From Caulobacterales bacterium (GTDB lineage: Bacteria; Pseudomonadota; Alphaproteobacteria; Caulobacterales; Parvularculaceae): a stretch of 64,000 bases of DNA. Positions 17,115-26,260 of this stretch are shown in pieces. The number at the start of each line of letters is the position of its first letter. Position 1 is the stretch's first letter. The DNA lies in NCBI GenBank assembly GCA_020638525.1, contig JACKIL010000004.1, forward strand, positions 124,001 through 188,000, written 5' to 3'. The notes under the pieces are model-generated. The model saw only the letters and a list, made by a program, of their open reading frames with translations. It searched no databases and was not told the DNA's origin. The position numbers and the translations under genes were made by a program.

Positions 17115-17587
17115 AACCCTATGCGATCGCATCGGTGATTCTTCTGCTGGTTGGCGGCTGCGCCGACCTGCGGCTGGGGCGCTTTGCGCCGCCCGGGCTC
17201 GTCAAATATGAAGATATCGCCGGCGACCAGCCACCCAACCCCGAAATTGTGTCGCGGATTGAGGCTCGCAAGGCCGCCGGGGAGAGTCGAACGCCGAATC
17301 TCTCTGAGCAACCGCAGAAAGTGCCTGCCAAAACGCCCAAACAGGTTCGCGTTGAACTTGCTTCGACGCTTCGGGCGGAACGGGACGAGGTGAATGCCGA
17401 AGTGGCGGCGGACAGGGCGGCGGCTGACGCTGAGCGGGAGGCGCTGATCCGTCTTTCGGGATCGAAGGGCGGAATGAAGCTCGAAGAAACGGCGGGGGCT
17501 CTGTCGAGCGCCATCGAGCGAGATGAGCGGGAAGCGCGCAAGGAGCGCGGTTTGCCTGCCTCCAAGCCGGACCAGGATCATCAGTAG
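17099..17587 (+). CDS. Predicted lipoprotein of unknown function
   Basis: A 162-residue product with a short signal peptide and lipobox LVGGC (Cys21). The mature part begins ADLRLGRFAPPGLVKYEDIAGDQPPNP, then a charged helical region (RAERDEVNAEVAADRAAADAERE) that could be coiled coil. I do not recognise the family. The GTG start lies in the short phaC-lipoprotein intergenic space; a second GTG two codons later is possible. The aminotransferase gene follows after 12 bases, so they may be co-transcribed. Confidence 0.65.
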   Translation: MSVGAKPYAIASVILLLVGGCADLRLGRFAPPGLVKYEDIAGDQPPNPEIVSRIEARKAAGESRTPNLSEQPQKVPAKTPKQVRVELASTLRAERDEVNAEVAADRAAADAEREALIRLSGSKGGMKLEETAGALSSAIERDEREARKERGLPASKPDQDHQ

Positions 17588-17599
17588 GAATAGACCGAC

Positions 17600-18790
17600 A
17601 TGCCTTCGTCAGAAGAGTTTTACCGTATCAAGCGGTTGCCTCCCTATGTGTTCGAGGAGGTGAACAAGCTGAAGGCGCGCCTGCGCGCCGAGGGGCGCGA
17701 CGTCATCGATTTCGGCATGGGCAACCCCGATCTTCCCGTGCCGCAACATATTCTCGACAAGCTGATCGAGACGGCGAAGAAGCCGCGCACGAACCGCTAT
17801 TCGGCGTCGAAGGGCATTTCCGGCCTGCGCCGCTCGATTGCGCGGTATTATGAGCGCCGCTTCAACACCAAGCTAAATCCCGATACCGAAGTCATCGCGA
17901 CGCTCGGCTCGAAGGAGGGCTTCGCCAACCTCGCACAGGCGATGACCTCTCCCGGAGATGTCATTCTGGCTCCGGACCCTGCCTATCCGATCCATGCTTA
18001 CGGTTTCATCATCGCGGGCGGCGTCATTCGCGGGGTGCCTGCGCCGACGCCAGAGGCCTATCTTTCCGGCATGTCGCGCGCGATCGCGCATATCACGCCG
18101 AAGCCGACGGCGATGGTTCTGAATTACCCTTCAAATCCGACCGCTCAGGTCGTCGGGCTCGACTTCTATAGAGACGCCATTGCGCTCGCGAAGAAGCACG
18201 ACATCTGGGTGCTCTCGGATCTCGCCTATTCGGAGATCTATTTCGGCGAGCCGTCGCCGTCGATCCTGGAGATCCCGGGAGCGAAAGATATCGCTGTCGA
18301 GGTGAACTCGCTTTCCAAGACCTATTCCATGGCGGGCTTCCGCGTCGGCATGGCCGTCGGCAACTCCCGCCTTATCGCTGCGCTCGGCCGGGTGAAGTCC
18401 TATCTCGATTACGGCGCTTATACCCCGATCCAGGTGGCGGCCTCGGCCGCGCTCGATGGCCCGCAAGATTGCGTCGAGGAGATCCGGGGCATCTACAAGC
18501 GCCGCCGCGATGTTCTTGTGGAAAGCTTCGCGAAGTCCGGTTGGGACATTCCGGTTCCGGACGCTTCCATGTTCGCCTGGGCCCCCATTCCCGAGGATTT
18601 CCGAGCCATGGGCTCGGTCGCTTTCGCCAAACGCATGATGGAGGAGGCCGACGTGGCCGTCGCTCCCGGGGTCGGCTTTGGCGAGCATGGCGAGGGTTAT
18701 GTCCGGATTGGGCTCGTCGAAAATGAGCAGCGCATCCGCCAGGCGGCGCGAAATGTGAAGAAAATGCTCTCGCGACGGAACGCCGCCTGA
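17600..18790 (+). CDS. alaC: AlaC/YfdZ-type PLP aminotransferase
   Basis: Class I/II aminotransferase of the glutamate-pyruvate (alanine-forming) branch; related enzymes make LL-diaminopimelate. The 396-residue product shows IDFGMGNPDLPVP, the NYPSNPTAQV motif near 174-183, the DLAYSEIYF loop and the PLP lysine in VEVNSLSKTYSMAGFRVG at about Lys240. The conserved C-terminal Arg in YVRIGLVEN binds the substrate carboxylate. Alanine versus another amino donor cannot be settled from sequence alone. It is followed by glpX after 63 bases. Confidence 0.85.
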   Translation: MPSSEEFYRIKRLPPYVFEEVNKLKARLRAEGRDVIDFGMGNPDLPVPQHILDKLIETAKKPRTNRYSASKGISGLRRSIARYYERRFNTKLNPDTEVIATLGSKEGFANLAQAMTSPGDVILAPDPAYPIHAYGFIIAGGVIRGVPAPTPEAYLSGMSRAIAHITPKPTAMVLNYPSNPTAQVVGLDFYRDAIALAKKHDIWVLSDLAYSEIYFGEPSPSILEIPGAKDIAVEVNSLSKTYSMAGFRVGMAVGNSRLIAALGRVKSYLDYGAYTPIQVAASAALDGPQDCVEEIRGIYKRRRDVLVESFAKSGWDIPVPDASMFAWAPIPEDFRAMGSVAFAKRMMEEADVAVAPGVGFGEHGEGYVRIGLVENEQRIRQAARNVKKMLSRRNAA

Positions 18791-18853
18791 TCTTCGCTGG
18801 AGACTGTGCTAAGGCGGGCCCGAATTGCTGAAATTAATCCGGGGAAGGAACCA

Positions 18854-19810
18854 ATGGCCGACCAGGAATTTCTCGACCGCGTACTGACGATGGAGATCGG
18901 TCGCTGCACGGAAGCAGCGGCGGTCGCCGCCTCGAAAATGATCGGCCGCGGCGACAAGAATGGCGCGGACGACGCCGCGGTCGTCGCGCTTCGCGAAGCG
19001 CTCAACAAGCTCGACATCGACGGCACCGTCGTCATCGGCGAGGGCGAGCGGGACGAAGCCCCAATGCTCTTCATCGGTGAGAAAGTCGGCACGAAGAATG
19101 GCCCGAAGATTGACATCGCGCTTGATCCTCTCGAAGGCACCGACCTGACGGCGAAAGGCATGGGCAATGCGCTCGCCGTCGTCGCGATGGCGACGGGCGG
19201 CACCATGCTCCATGCGCCCGACACCTATATGGACAAGATCGCGATCGGGCCGGGCTATCCCGAAGGTCTCGTCGATCTCGACGCGTCGGTGGAAGAGAAC
19301 ATTCGCGAACTCGCCAAGGCGAAACGCGTCACCCCCGCCGACATTACCCTCTGCGTTCTCGATCGCGATCGCCATAAGCACATTATTGAAGGCGCCCGGA
19401 AAGTTGGCGCGCGGATTATCCTCATACCCGACGGCGACGTTGCGGGCGTATTTCATACGACAGACCCGGATACGGGCATCGATCTCTATGTCGGGCAGGG
19501 CGGCGCGCCGGAAGGCGTTCTCGCCGCAGCCGCGCTTCGCTGCGTCGGCGGACAGATGCAAGGCCGGCTGGTTTTCCGCAATGACGATGAGAAGGCCCGC
19601 GCCGCGCGGGCCGGCATCACCGATCTCAATCGGAAATATTCGTTGATGGATCTGTGCGGCGGCGACGTGTTCTTCGCAGCGACGGGCGTAACGGATGGGG
19701 CGATGCTCAGTGGCGTCAAATGGGAACCGGGCTACGTTAACACGCACACCGTAGTGATGCGCTCGAAGACAGGCACGGTCCGCTACATCCACGCGCGCAC
19801 GAAGCGCTAG
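18854..19810 (+). CDS. glpX: Fructose-1,6-bisphosphatase class II (GlpX)
   Basis: Gluconeogenic phosphatase; in some autotrophs it also acts on sedoheptulose bisphosphate. The 318-residue product has the metal site motifs: GRGDKNGADDAAV near 31-43, VIGEGERDEAPML near 59-71, and DPLEGTDLTAKGMGNA near 92-107 with the Asp-Pro-Leu-Glu-Gly-Thr signature. The ATG follows a strong GGGGAAGGAA site. Its stop shares bases with the convergent hydratase gene (19807-19810). Confidence 0.95.
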   Translation: MADQEFLDRVLTMEIGRCTEAAAVAASKMIGRGDKNGADDAAVVALREALNKLDIDGTVVIGEGERDEAPMLFIGEKVGTKNGPKIDIALDPLEGTDLTAKGMGNALAVVAMATGGTMLHAPDTYMDKIAIGPGYPEGLVDLDASVEENIRELAKAKRVTPADITLCVLDRDRHKHIIEGARKVGARIILIPDGDVAGVFHTTDPDTGIDLYVGQGGAPEGVLAAAALRCVGGQMQGRLVFRNDDEKARAARAGITDLNRKYSLMDLCGGDVFFAATGVTDGAMLSGVKWEPGYVNTHTVVMRSKTGTVRYIHARTKR

Positions 19811-20163
19811 GCGCCGACATCCTTCACGCGCACCAGCGCGCGGCCTGTACAGATGATGTTTCCTTCGTCATCTGTGCAGGCTGTTGAGAAGTCGACGATC
19901 GATTTTTCAGGCCGGATTCGCGTGACTTCGACGCTTGCGGTGAGCGCAGCGCCGACTTTTGCATCGCGCACGAATTCATAGGACTGCTTCAGATAGTTCG
20001 TCCCCGGCCCCGGAAGGCGCACGCCAAGAAGATAGGAAAAGAGCGCGCCGAGCATCGGCTCGGGAACGGCGCCGCTCGTCGGCGCGCCGCCGAGCGCGAC
20101 ATAGGAGGCGACGTCCTCGGACGTAAATCGCCGCTTGATTTGCGCCTTGTCGCCAAGCTTCAT
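19807..20163 (-). CDS. MaoC-like hotdog protein lacking the catalytic loop
   Basis: A 118-residue single hotdog domain of the MaoC type, with FTSEDVASYVALGG at the N-terminus and LLGVRLPGPGTNYLKQSYEFVRDAKVG in the typical central position. The stretch that normally carries the catalytic Asp and His (GDxNPxH...) is missing: about fourteen residues are replaced by a short APTSGAVPEPM linker. It is probably non-catalytic alone and may pair with the adjacent hydratase, whose gene overlaps its start as ATGA. The ATG follows GGAGAG. Confidence 0.75.
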   Translation of the reverse strand: MKLGDKAQIKRRFTSEDVASYVALGGAPTSGAVPEPMLGALFSYLLGVRLPGPGTNYLKQSYEFVRDAKVGAALTASVEVTRIRPEKSIVDFSTACTDDEGNIICTGRALVRVKDVGA

Positions 20164-20555
20164 GATGCGCGCTCTCCAATCGCGAGACTGCATTTCCCTT
20201 CGCACACGCAAGTCTCGTCTACGACGCGCGTTGCACACACGGATATTTCAGCGACGCCGTCATGCTCGCTTTCGACGCGCGCCTCGAAACGGATCGGCTC
20301 ATCAGCAAAAGCCGGGGCAGGGAACATCAACTCCTGCGTTAACTGGCGCGCGCCCGGGACAAGCTTCTCCGTCAGGCCGCGCAGCACGGTGTAGAGCAAC
20401 ATGCCGTGTGAGACCGTGCGGCCGAAACTCGTGCGCGCAGAGAATTCCGGATCGACATGAATGGGATTGTCATCACCGCTCAGCGCAGCGAACGCGTCGA
20501 AATCATGTTGGGTCAGCGCGCGTTCTATCGCAGCGAAATCTGGTCTCATCACCAT
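20160..20555 (-). CDS. MaoC/PhaJ-like (R)-specific enoyl-CoA hydratase
   Basis: Hydrates trans-2-enoyl-CoA to (R)-3-hydroxyacyl-CoA. The 131-residue hotdog domain carries the full hydratase-2 motif, ALSGDDNPIHVDPEFS (Asp28, His33) followed by FGRTVSHGMLLY. It sits 6 bases after the CoA ligase gene and overlaps the loop-deleted partner gene by 4 bases. It could feed (R)-3-hydroxyacyl-CoA to PhaC or act in degradation of an acid activated by the ligase; the operon favours the latter. Confidence 0.82.
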   Translation of the reverse strand: MVMRPDFAAIERALTQHDFDAFAALSGDDNPIHVDPEFSARTSFGRTVSHGMLLYTVLRGLTEKLVPGARQLTQELMFPAPAFADEPIRFEARVESEHDGVAEISVCATRVVDETCVCEGKCSLAIGERAS

Positions 20556-20561
20556 CGGCGA

Positions 20562-22055
20562 TCAGTCTCTTGGCAGAAGGTGTTTCTGGACTTTTCCTGC
20601 GGGCGTGCGCGGGAAATCGGAAACGAATACGAATGACTTTGGCACCTTGTAAGGCGCAAGGTTCTCACGGCCGAAACGTGTGAGATCTTCCGGCGACGCC
20701 GATTTACCTTCCCGCATGAGAAGATAGGCGCGGCCGACTTCGCCCCACTTTGTGTCCGGCACGCCGATCACCGCCGCTTCGAGCACGGCGTTATGGCGGG
20801 CGTATGCGTTCTCAACTTCAGCAGGATAAACGTTTTCGCCACCGGAGATGTACATATCCTTGGAACGCCCAACGATATAGGTGAAGCCCTCCTCATCCTC
20901 GAGGGCGAGGTCGCCGGTCTTGAGCCAGCCATCGTCCGTGAACGCCGCTTTCGTTGCTTCGGGCGCGCGCCAATAGCCCGGCGTGATGCTCGGTCCTTTC
21001 ATCTGCATTTCTCCGGTCTCCCCCGGTTTGGCCGGTCGGTCGCCGACCATGATGCGCGCTGCCGTCAAGAGTTGAGAGCGACCGACGGCGCCAATCTTCC
21101 GTGTAACCTCATGCGGCTCCATCAGGAACGCCGTTGGGCCGGTCTCGGTCATGCCATAGCCATTGCAGACAAGTGCTCCGCGTGGGGCGAACGTCTCAAC
21201 AAGAATGTCAGGGAGCGGCGCGCCGCCACAGCCCCAGCTTCGCACATTCGAAAGATCAGCTTCTGAAAAGCGTGGATGAAGGGAGAGTTCCTGATAGACG
21301 GCAGGCACGCCGAAGAAAGCGTCGAGCGATCCGGAAATCAGCAACTCCATCGTCCGCTCCACATCAAAGCCGGGCATGATCTTCACTTCGCCGCCTGCGA
21401 ACAGGAATGGCACGGTGTAGAGATTGATGCCTGCCGTGTGGAAGAGCGGCAGGAAATTGAGCGTCACATCATCGCCGCTGAATCCGACCGCCTGACGAAT
21501 ATTGACGTAATTCATCAGCGCCATCTGATAGGTCTGGATGACCGCTTTTGGCTGTCCTGTGGTTCCGGATGTGTAGATTAGCGACCAGACGTCATCGGAT
21601 CGCCAGAATTCGCGATGGCGCGCTTGCGGCGCCCGCGCGGCGAGCGCGCGAAAGTCGCTGCGCCCTGAACCATCCAGTTCAATGATTTCCGTCGGTACAG
21701 TCAGGTTGTTGAGCTTGCTGATATCCTCAGCGCCGGCCAGGATCACTTTTGGCGTGCAATTCTCTATGAAGATCCTGAGTTCATTCGGCGGCATGCGCCA
21801 GTTTAGCGGCACATAGAGCGCGCCAATTTTTGCGCAGGCGAAAAGGGCCTCAAAGAATTCGATCCTGTTCCGACACAGGATGCCAACGCGGTCGCCTTCG
21901 ACGACGCCGAGTGAAGCGAGCAGGTTCGCTGCCTCTGCCGCGTGGCGTGCAAACTCGCCATAGGTCACGCGCTCATTCGAAATGAGGTCGTGCATCGCAA
22001 TCTTGTCCGGGGTCATCGCCGCGCGGCGAACAAGAAGATCCGGTGTCTCCATCAT
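20562..22055 (-). CDS. Acyl-CoA synthetase (AMP-forming, ANL superfamily)
   Basis: Activates a carboxylic acid with ATP and CoA. The 497-residue product has the P-loop YTSGTTGQPKAV near 167-178, the GYGMTETGP motif near 300, the YWRAPEATKAAF-DDGWLKTGDLA region and the C-terminal lysine in PRTPAGKVQKHLL. Length and motifs fit medium/long-chain or aromatic acid ligases; specificity cannot be read off. The start follows GGAGGAG. It is the first gene of the minus-strand operon downstream of the TetR gene. Confidence 0.88.
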   Translation of the reverse strand: MMETPDLLVRRAAMTPDKIAMHDLISNERVTYGEFARHAAEAANLLASLGVVEGDRVGILCRNRIEFFEALFACAKIGALYVPLNWRMPPNELRIFIENCTPKVILAGAEDISKLNNLTVPTEIIELDGSGRSDFRALAARAPQARHREFWRSDDVWSLIYTSGTTGQPKAVIQTYQMALMNYVNIRQAVGFSGDDVTLNFLPLFHTAGINLYTVPFLFAGGEVKIMPGFDVERTMELLISGSLDAFFGVPAVYQELSLHPRFSEADLSNVRSWGCGGAPLPDILVETFAPRGALVCNGYGMTETGPTAFLMEPHEVTRKIGAVGRSQLLTAARIMVGDRPAKPGETGEMQMKGPSITPGYWRAPEATKAAFTDDGWLKTGDLALEDEEGFTYIVGRSKDMYISGGENVYPAEVENAYARHNAVLEAAVIGVPDTKWGEVGRAYLLMREGKSASPEDLTRFGRENLAPYKVPKSFVFVSDFPRTPAGKVQKHLLPRD

Positions 22056-22142
22056 GGCGCTCCTCCATACGCCGACGCTGCGAACTGGATTGCTTTTTAT
22101 ATGATCTGTCGCGACGTTCGCACTCGCGCGATCGCAATCTGC

Positions 22143-22757
22143 CTATCTTGCTTCAGGCTTCAGCCCGAACTCAATGAAATCTGCAGCTCCTTTCGCGACT
22201 TCGCTCGCCGGACGGGAGTCGTCCCAGACGCCATATCGCATGCCGAGAAAAACACTGATGCCGATGAGCGACCATGCGCGCTGCTCGTCGTCGCCCTGGC
22301 TGATTTCGCCCTTGGCGGCAGCTTCTCGCAGACGGCGCTGATAGGATTTGGCGAATTCCGAATAATACTCGTGATAGGCGTCTGGCGCGACGAATTGGGA
22401 TTCGTTGACGATGCGGTAGAGGTCGCGGTGCTGGCGTACGAATTCTATGAACGCCTCAAGGCCGAGACGCTCGGCGGTGAGCCGGTCCGGCGCATCCGCG
22501 ACCCGTTCTGCAATCCATCGCCGGGTCAGCTGGCCCATATGCGAGACGAGGGCGCGGAAGATCGACTCCTTGCTCTCAAAGTGGACGTAGAACGTTCCCA
22601 TCGCGACGCCCGCGCTCTCCGTGATCCGATTGATCGCGGCTTCGTGGAATCCGCGCTCGCCGAACTCCTTTTCGGCCGCATCGAGAATATTTTGCCGTGT
22701 CCGGCGGCCTCTGGCTGTCTTGGGAGTCGCATCCGCGACCGGTTTTGTCGAGCTCAC
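22143..22757 (-). CDS. TetR family regulator of the flanking catabolic genes
   Basis: A 204-residue repressor-type protein with an N-terminal TetR DNA-binding domain: RQNILDAAEKEFGERGFHEAAINRITESAGVAMGTFYVHFESKE spans the three helices. The C-terminal ligand domain is not diagnostic. I prefer the GTG at 22757, with GGGGA 8 bases upstream, because the alternative ATG at 22817 has no ribosome-binding site and lies inside the dyad repeats described at 22803-22855. It sits between the ligase operon and the divergent hydrolase/TonB-receptor genes and is likely their local regulator. Confidence 0.85.
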   Translation of the reverse strand: MSSTKPVADATPKTARGRRTRQNILDAAEKEFGERGFHEAAINRITESAGVAMGTFYVHFESKESIFRALVSHMGQLTRRWIAERVADAPDRLTAERLGLEAFIEFVRQHRDLYRIVNESQFVAPDAYHEYYSEFAKSYQRRLREAAAKGEISQGDDEQRAWSLIGISVFLGMRYGVWDDSRPASEVAKGAADFIEFGLKPEAR

Positions 22758-22802
22758 GGCTGAATCCCCGCCCTCCGCCTCATTGCAGCTCTGGACAAAA
22801 CA

Positions 22803-22855
22803 TGATAACTGGTTCATGTATCAAGCTGACTTATGGTTCAGGTATCATCTGAACC
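22803..22855. promoter_or_regulatory. Candidate TetR operators in the divergent intergenic region
   Basis: Two near-identical 14-mers, TGGTTCATGTATCA (22810-22823) and TGGTTCAGGTATCA (22834-22847), differ at one base and are 24 bases apart. Each lies in a dyad: TGATA/TATCA (22803-22823) and a perfect GGTTCAG-N7-CTGAACC (22835-22855). The position between the TetR gene and the divergent hydrolase gene suggests binding by the TetR protein. Confidence 0.55.
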
Positions 22856-22929
22856 CAATCTGCCCGTAGAGGCAAGAGTTTAGGCGCTACCGGAAACCGG
22901 GGCGCCCGGGAGGAATAGGTGTTCGCGTC

Positions 22930-23799
22930 ATGACCGTGCTGACGATGCTCGATGGCGCGTCCATTTGCGCGGCGACCTCCGGCGCCGGTCGGCCTCTGGT
23001 TTTCATTCACGGCTGGGCGATGAATGGCGGGCATTTCGAGCCGCAGCGCAGAGCCTTCTCCAAATCCTGCAAGGTCGTCACCTTCGATTTGCGCGGTCAC
23101 GGACGATCGAGCGAGGTGAGGGGCGATCCGACGATCGAAATGCTCGCGTCTGACCTTTGCGAGGTCTTCGAGAAGCTTTCTTTGCGCGATGCGATCTGCG
23201 TCGGGTGGTCGATGGGCGCGATGGTGATGTGGGCGGCGATGAGCGATCCGTCCTTCGCCCGGCGCGTCAGCGCGCTGGTCTCGATCGACATGAGCCCGCG
23301 TATTTCGAATGACGCAAGTTGGACGCTCGGTCTTCGCGATGGCCGGCGTCCCTTGGAAACGATCAAGGCCATAGAAGCGATGCGCGCTGACTGGCCATCT
23401 GTCGTCGAGCGGTTTGTGCCACGAATTTTCGCCGCTGGCGAAGAAGCAGCGCGATCGGCGCTTATTGAGCAAGTCGTAAGCGAAACCAGCGCGCACGATC
23501 CGGAAGTAATGGCGAGCCTATGGGAGTCGATGTCCGTTCAGGACTTTCGTGAGCGCCTCAGAGCGCTCGACGTTCCGATGCTCGCCGTGCACGGAGAGAA
23601 AAGCCAGCTTTATTCTTCTGCGACCGGTGAATTCGTCGCGCAGAGCGCGCCTCACGCGCGTCTCGTGAAATTGCGCAACTCCGGTCACGCACCGCATCTG
23701 GAGGAGCCTGAAGAGTTCAACAAGGAACTTTCGCGCTTCATCGAGGAACTTGAGTCGACTGCAACGCACCATACGCCGTCAGTTGCGACGGCCAGTTAA
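22930..23799 (+). CDS. Alpha/beta hydrolase
   Basis: A 289-residue hydrolase with the oxyanion segment FIHGWAMNG near 25-33, DLRGHGRS near 53-60, the nucleophile elbow GWSMGA (Ser94) and the terminal His in NSGHAPHLEEPEEF. The fold resembles esterases of the BioH/lactonase group. No signal peptide is seen, so it is cytoplasmic. It lies 17 bases ahead of the TonB receptor gene and is probably co-transcribed with it, suggesting it cleaves the imported compound. Confidence 0.82.
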   Translation: MTVLTMLDGASICAATSGAGRPLVFIHGWAMNGGHFEPQRRAFSKSCKVVTFDLRGHGRSSEVRGDPTIEMLASDLCEVFEKLSLRDAICVGWSMGAMVMWAAMSDPSFARRVSALVSIDMSPRISNDASWTLGLRDGRRPLETIKAIEAMRADWPSVVERFVPRIFAAGEEAARSALIEQVVSETSAHDPEVMASLWESMSVQDFRERLRALDVPMLAVHGEKSQLYSSATGEFVAQSAPHARLVKLRNSGHAPHLEEPEEFNKELSRFIEELESTATHHTPSVATAS

Positions 23800-23816
23800 A
23801 AGGGAGGGGAAACCCC

Positions 23817-26168
23817 ATGAGTACAAAATTTGGAAATCTTAAAACAATACTGGCGGCCGGCGTTGCAGCCGCGCCGCTTCTCGCCGTCGCGCCTGCGCCG
23901 GTTCTCGCTCAAGACGAGAGCGCGGATTCGCGCGAAGAAATTGTCGTGACGGCAAGACGGCGCGAGGAAAACCTGCAGGACGTGCCGGTCGCGGTCTCGT
24001 CCTTCAATGGCGATGAACTCGACAATCTGGCGGCGATCGACCTTACTCACGTCCAGACTTTTACGCCGAACATCACGCTGCAAACGTCGCGCAGCACAAA
24101 CACGACGCTGACAGCCTTTATTCGCGGCGTCGGCCAGCAGGACCCGGTCGCAGGCTTTGAGGCTGGCGTCGGTATCTATATCGATGACGTTTACCTGAAC
24201 CGTCCGCAGGCGGCGCTTCTCGACGTCTATGATGTCGAGCGCATTGAAGTGCTGCGTGGTCCGCAAGGAACGCTTTATGGCCGCAACACCATTGGCGGCG
24301 CTGTAAAGTATGTGACGCGTCGTTTGTCCGATGAGCCGGAAGCGCGTCTGCGTCTGACAGGCGGCAATTATGGCCAGTTCGATGCGGTCGGTTCCTTCAA
24401 TCTTCCGCTCGCTATCGATTCTTCGATCGGTGATCTGAAACTTGGCGGCGCAGTCGCTTACCTGAGCCGCAATGGCTACGGCGACAACCTCACCAATGGT
24501 CTCGACAACTACAACAAGGACATGCTTGCGGGTCGCTTGTCGCTCGAGTGGGAGCCGACGAGCAATCTCTCGTTCCGCGTGACGGGTGACTGGACCGACG
24601 ACAACTCAGATCCGAAGCAGGGCCACCGCATTCTCGCCTATCCTGGTTATCCTGTGCTTGAGAACGTCTATGACACCACGGCGGGCCTCAACAATCCGAA
24701 GCAGAGCGTCGTCGCACGAGGAATTTCCGGCGTCGCAGAATGGCAGCTGAACGAAAACTTCACTCTCAAGAACATTCTCGCCTATCGCAAGGATGAGACC
24801 GATACGCCGATCGACTTCGACAGCCTTCCGCTTGTCGACCTCGACGTTCCGGCGATCTACAACAACGATCAGTTCAGCGAAGAATTCCAGGTTCTCTACG
24901 ACAGCGACCGTCTCCACGGCCTCGTCGGCTTCTACTATCTGGATGCGAACGCCGTTACGAAGTTCGACGTTATCCTTGGCGAGCTTGGCGCCCTGCTAAG
25001 CCTTCCCGGCTATAACGCCTTCACGTCGAGCGATGTGGACACGGAGACCTGGTCGATCTTCGGCGACTTCACCTATGATTTGACCGACTCACTTTCTGTC
25101 TCCTTTGGCGGTCGCTACACCTCCGACGACAGAACGATTTCGCTGCAGCGTGAAACCTATCTCGGCGGTTATTCGGAAACCTTCGGCGGCGCTCCGCGCG
25201 CTCCGATCGCGACTGCCGCCAATCTCGACGCGACCCAGAACTTTACGGACTTCAGCCCGCGCGCCTCGATCACCTGGGAGATCAATCCGGATCATACGGT
25301 CTACGCGTCTTATGCGCAGGGCTTCAAAGGCGGAAGCTTCGACCCGCGTTGCGGCGCGAACGCTGCGCCTGACCTCAACGGCAACGGCACGGCCGGCGAC
25401 TATGACGATCAGGTCGAGTTCTGCAGCTTCGAGCCGGAAGACATCACGACCTATGAACTCGGCTGGAAGAATTCGCTCTGGGGCGGGCGCTTCCGTTCAA
25501 GCCTTGCGGCGTTCTACAGCGACTACAAGAACGTCCAGATCCCGGGTTCGGTCGGCATCGACACGAACAATGACGGCATCAACGACTCGTTCGCTGGCGT
25601 CACGACGAACGCCGCCAAGGCGACTCTTTATGGTCTTGAAGTCGAAGGCACGGCTATCCTCACCGAAGACATGTTCGACCAAGGCGACTCCGTGGCCTAT
25701 CAATTCTCGCTGGGCTACATCCATCCGGAATTCGATGAATTTATCGGCCGGACGGGCGCGAACATTTCTGATCAGGTCGTCTTCCAGAACACGCCGAAGA
25801 TCACGGCTTTCAGCCAGCTCACCTATAGCAAGCCGATGGGCCTCTTCGGCCGGGATGGCGACGCGAGCGTTTACACCTCGGTCTCCTATCGCAGCCTGAC
25901 CCATCAGTTCAACTATCCGATTCCGGCGCTCGACCAGCCTGAATATGCGCTGCTGAATGCGGGCATCTACTGGACCGCGTCTGACGGCGGGCTGAAGCTG
26001 TCCGTACACGGCACGAACCTCACCGATCAGCGCTACATCGTCGCCGGCTACGACTTCGTTTCGGCGGTGCCTGAGCTTGGGAACTCGCCGCTCGGTCTGA
26101 CGGGCGTTCTGACGTCGTTCTATGGCGATCCGCGTCGCTTCATGGGTACGATTGAGGTTGCGTTCTAG
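23817..26168 (+). CDS. TonB-dependent receptor
   Basis: Outer-membrane active transporter of 783 residues. A signal peptide ends near APVLAQ (about residue 31); the plug begins EEIVVTARRREENLQDVPV, includes IRGVGQQDP and VERIEVLRGPQGTLYGRNTIGG, and is followed by a barrel rich in alternating strands. The C-terminus EVAF ends in the aromatic residue expected for Bam recognition. It belongs to the large group found in sphingomonads and Caulobacter-like bacteria. The ligand is unknown; hydrolases, a CoA ligase and hydratases nearby point to a hydrophobic ester or acid rather than iron. A strong ribosome-binding site (GGGAGGGGA) precedes the ATG. Confidence 0.92.
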   Translation: MSTKFGNLKTILAAGVAAAPLLAVAPAPVLAQDESADSREEIVVTARRREENLQDVPVAVSSFNGDELDNLAAIDLTHVQTFTPNITLQTSRSTNTTLTAFIRGVGQQDPVAGFEAGVGIYIDDVYLNRPQAALLDVYDVERIEVLRGPQGTLYGRNTIGGAVKYVTRRLSDEPEARLRLTGGNYGQFDAVGSFNLPLAIDSSIGDLKLGGAVAYLSRNGYGDNLTNGLDNYNKDMLAGRLSLEWEPTSNLSFRVTGDWTDDNSDPKQGHRILAYPGYPVLENVYDTTAGLNNPKQSVVARGISGVAEWQLNENFTLKNILAYRKDETDTPIDFDSLPLVDLDVPAIYNNDQFSEEFQVLYDSDRLHGLVGFYYLDANAVTKFDVILGELGALLSLPGYNAFTSSDVDTETWSIFGDFTYDLTDSLSVSFGGRYTSDDRTISLQRETYLGGYSETFGGAPRAPIATAANLDATQNFTDFSPRASITWEINPDHTVYASYAQGFKGGSFDPRCGANAAPDLNGNGTAGDYDDQVEFCSFEPEDITTYELGWKNSLWGGRFRSSLAAFYSDYKNVQIPGSVGIDTNNDGINDSFAGVTTNAAKATLYGLEVEGTAILTEDMFDQGDSVAYQFSLGYIHPEFDEFIGRTGANISDQVVFQNTPKITAFSQLTYSKPMGLFGRDGDASVYTSVSYRSLTHQFNYPIPALDQPEYALLNAGIYWTASDGGLKLSVHGTNLTDQRYIVAGYDFVSAVPELGNSPLGLTGVLTSFYGDPRRFMGTIEVAF

Positions 26169-26189
26169 GGACCCTTCCCCCTAGAGCTT

Positions 26190-26225
26190 GGGGCGGCGAT
26201 GGTGCAACGATCGCCGCCCCTTTTT
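26190..26225 (+). terminator. Rho-independent terminator after the TonB receptor gene
   Basis: GGGGCGGCGAT (26190-26200) pairs perfectly over 11 bases with ATCGCCGCCCC (26210-26220) around a 9-base loop, followed by five T. It ends the hydrolase-receptor unit 20 bases after the stop. Confidence 0.92.
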
Positions 26226-26260
26226 CTTGTCGGCGCCGAAGGGGCTCAGAGGAGAGCATC

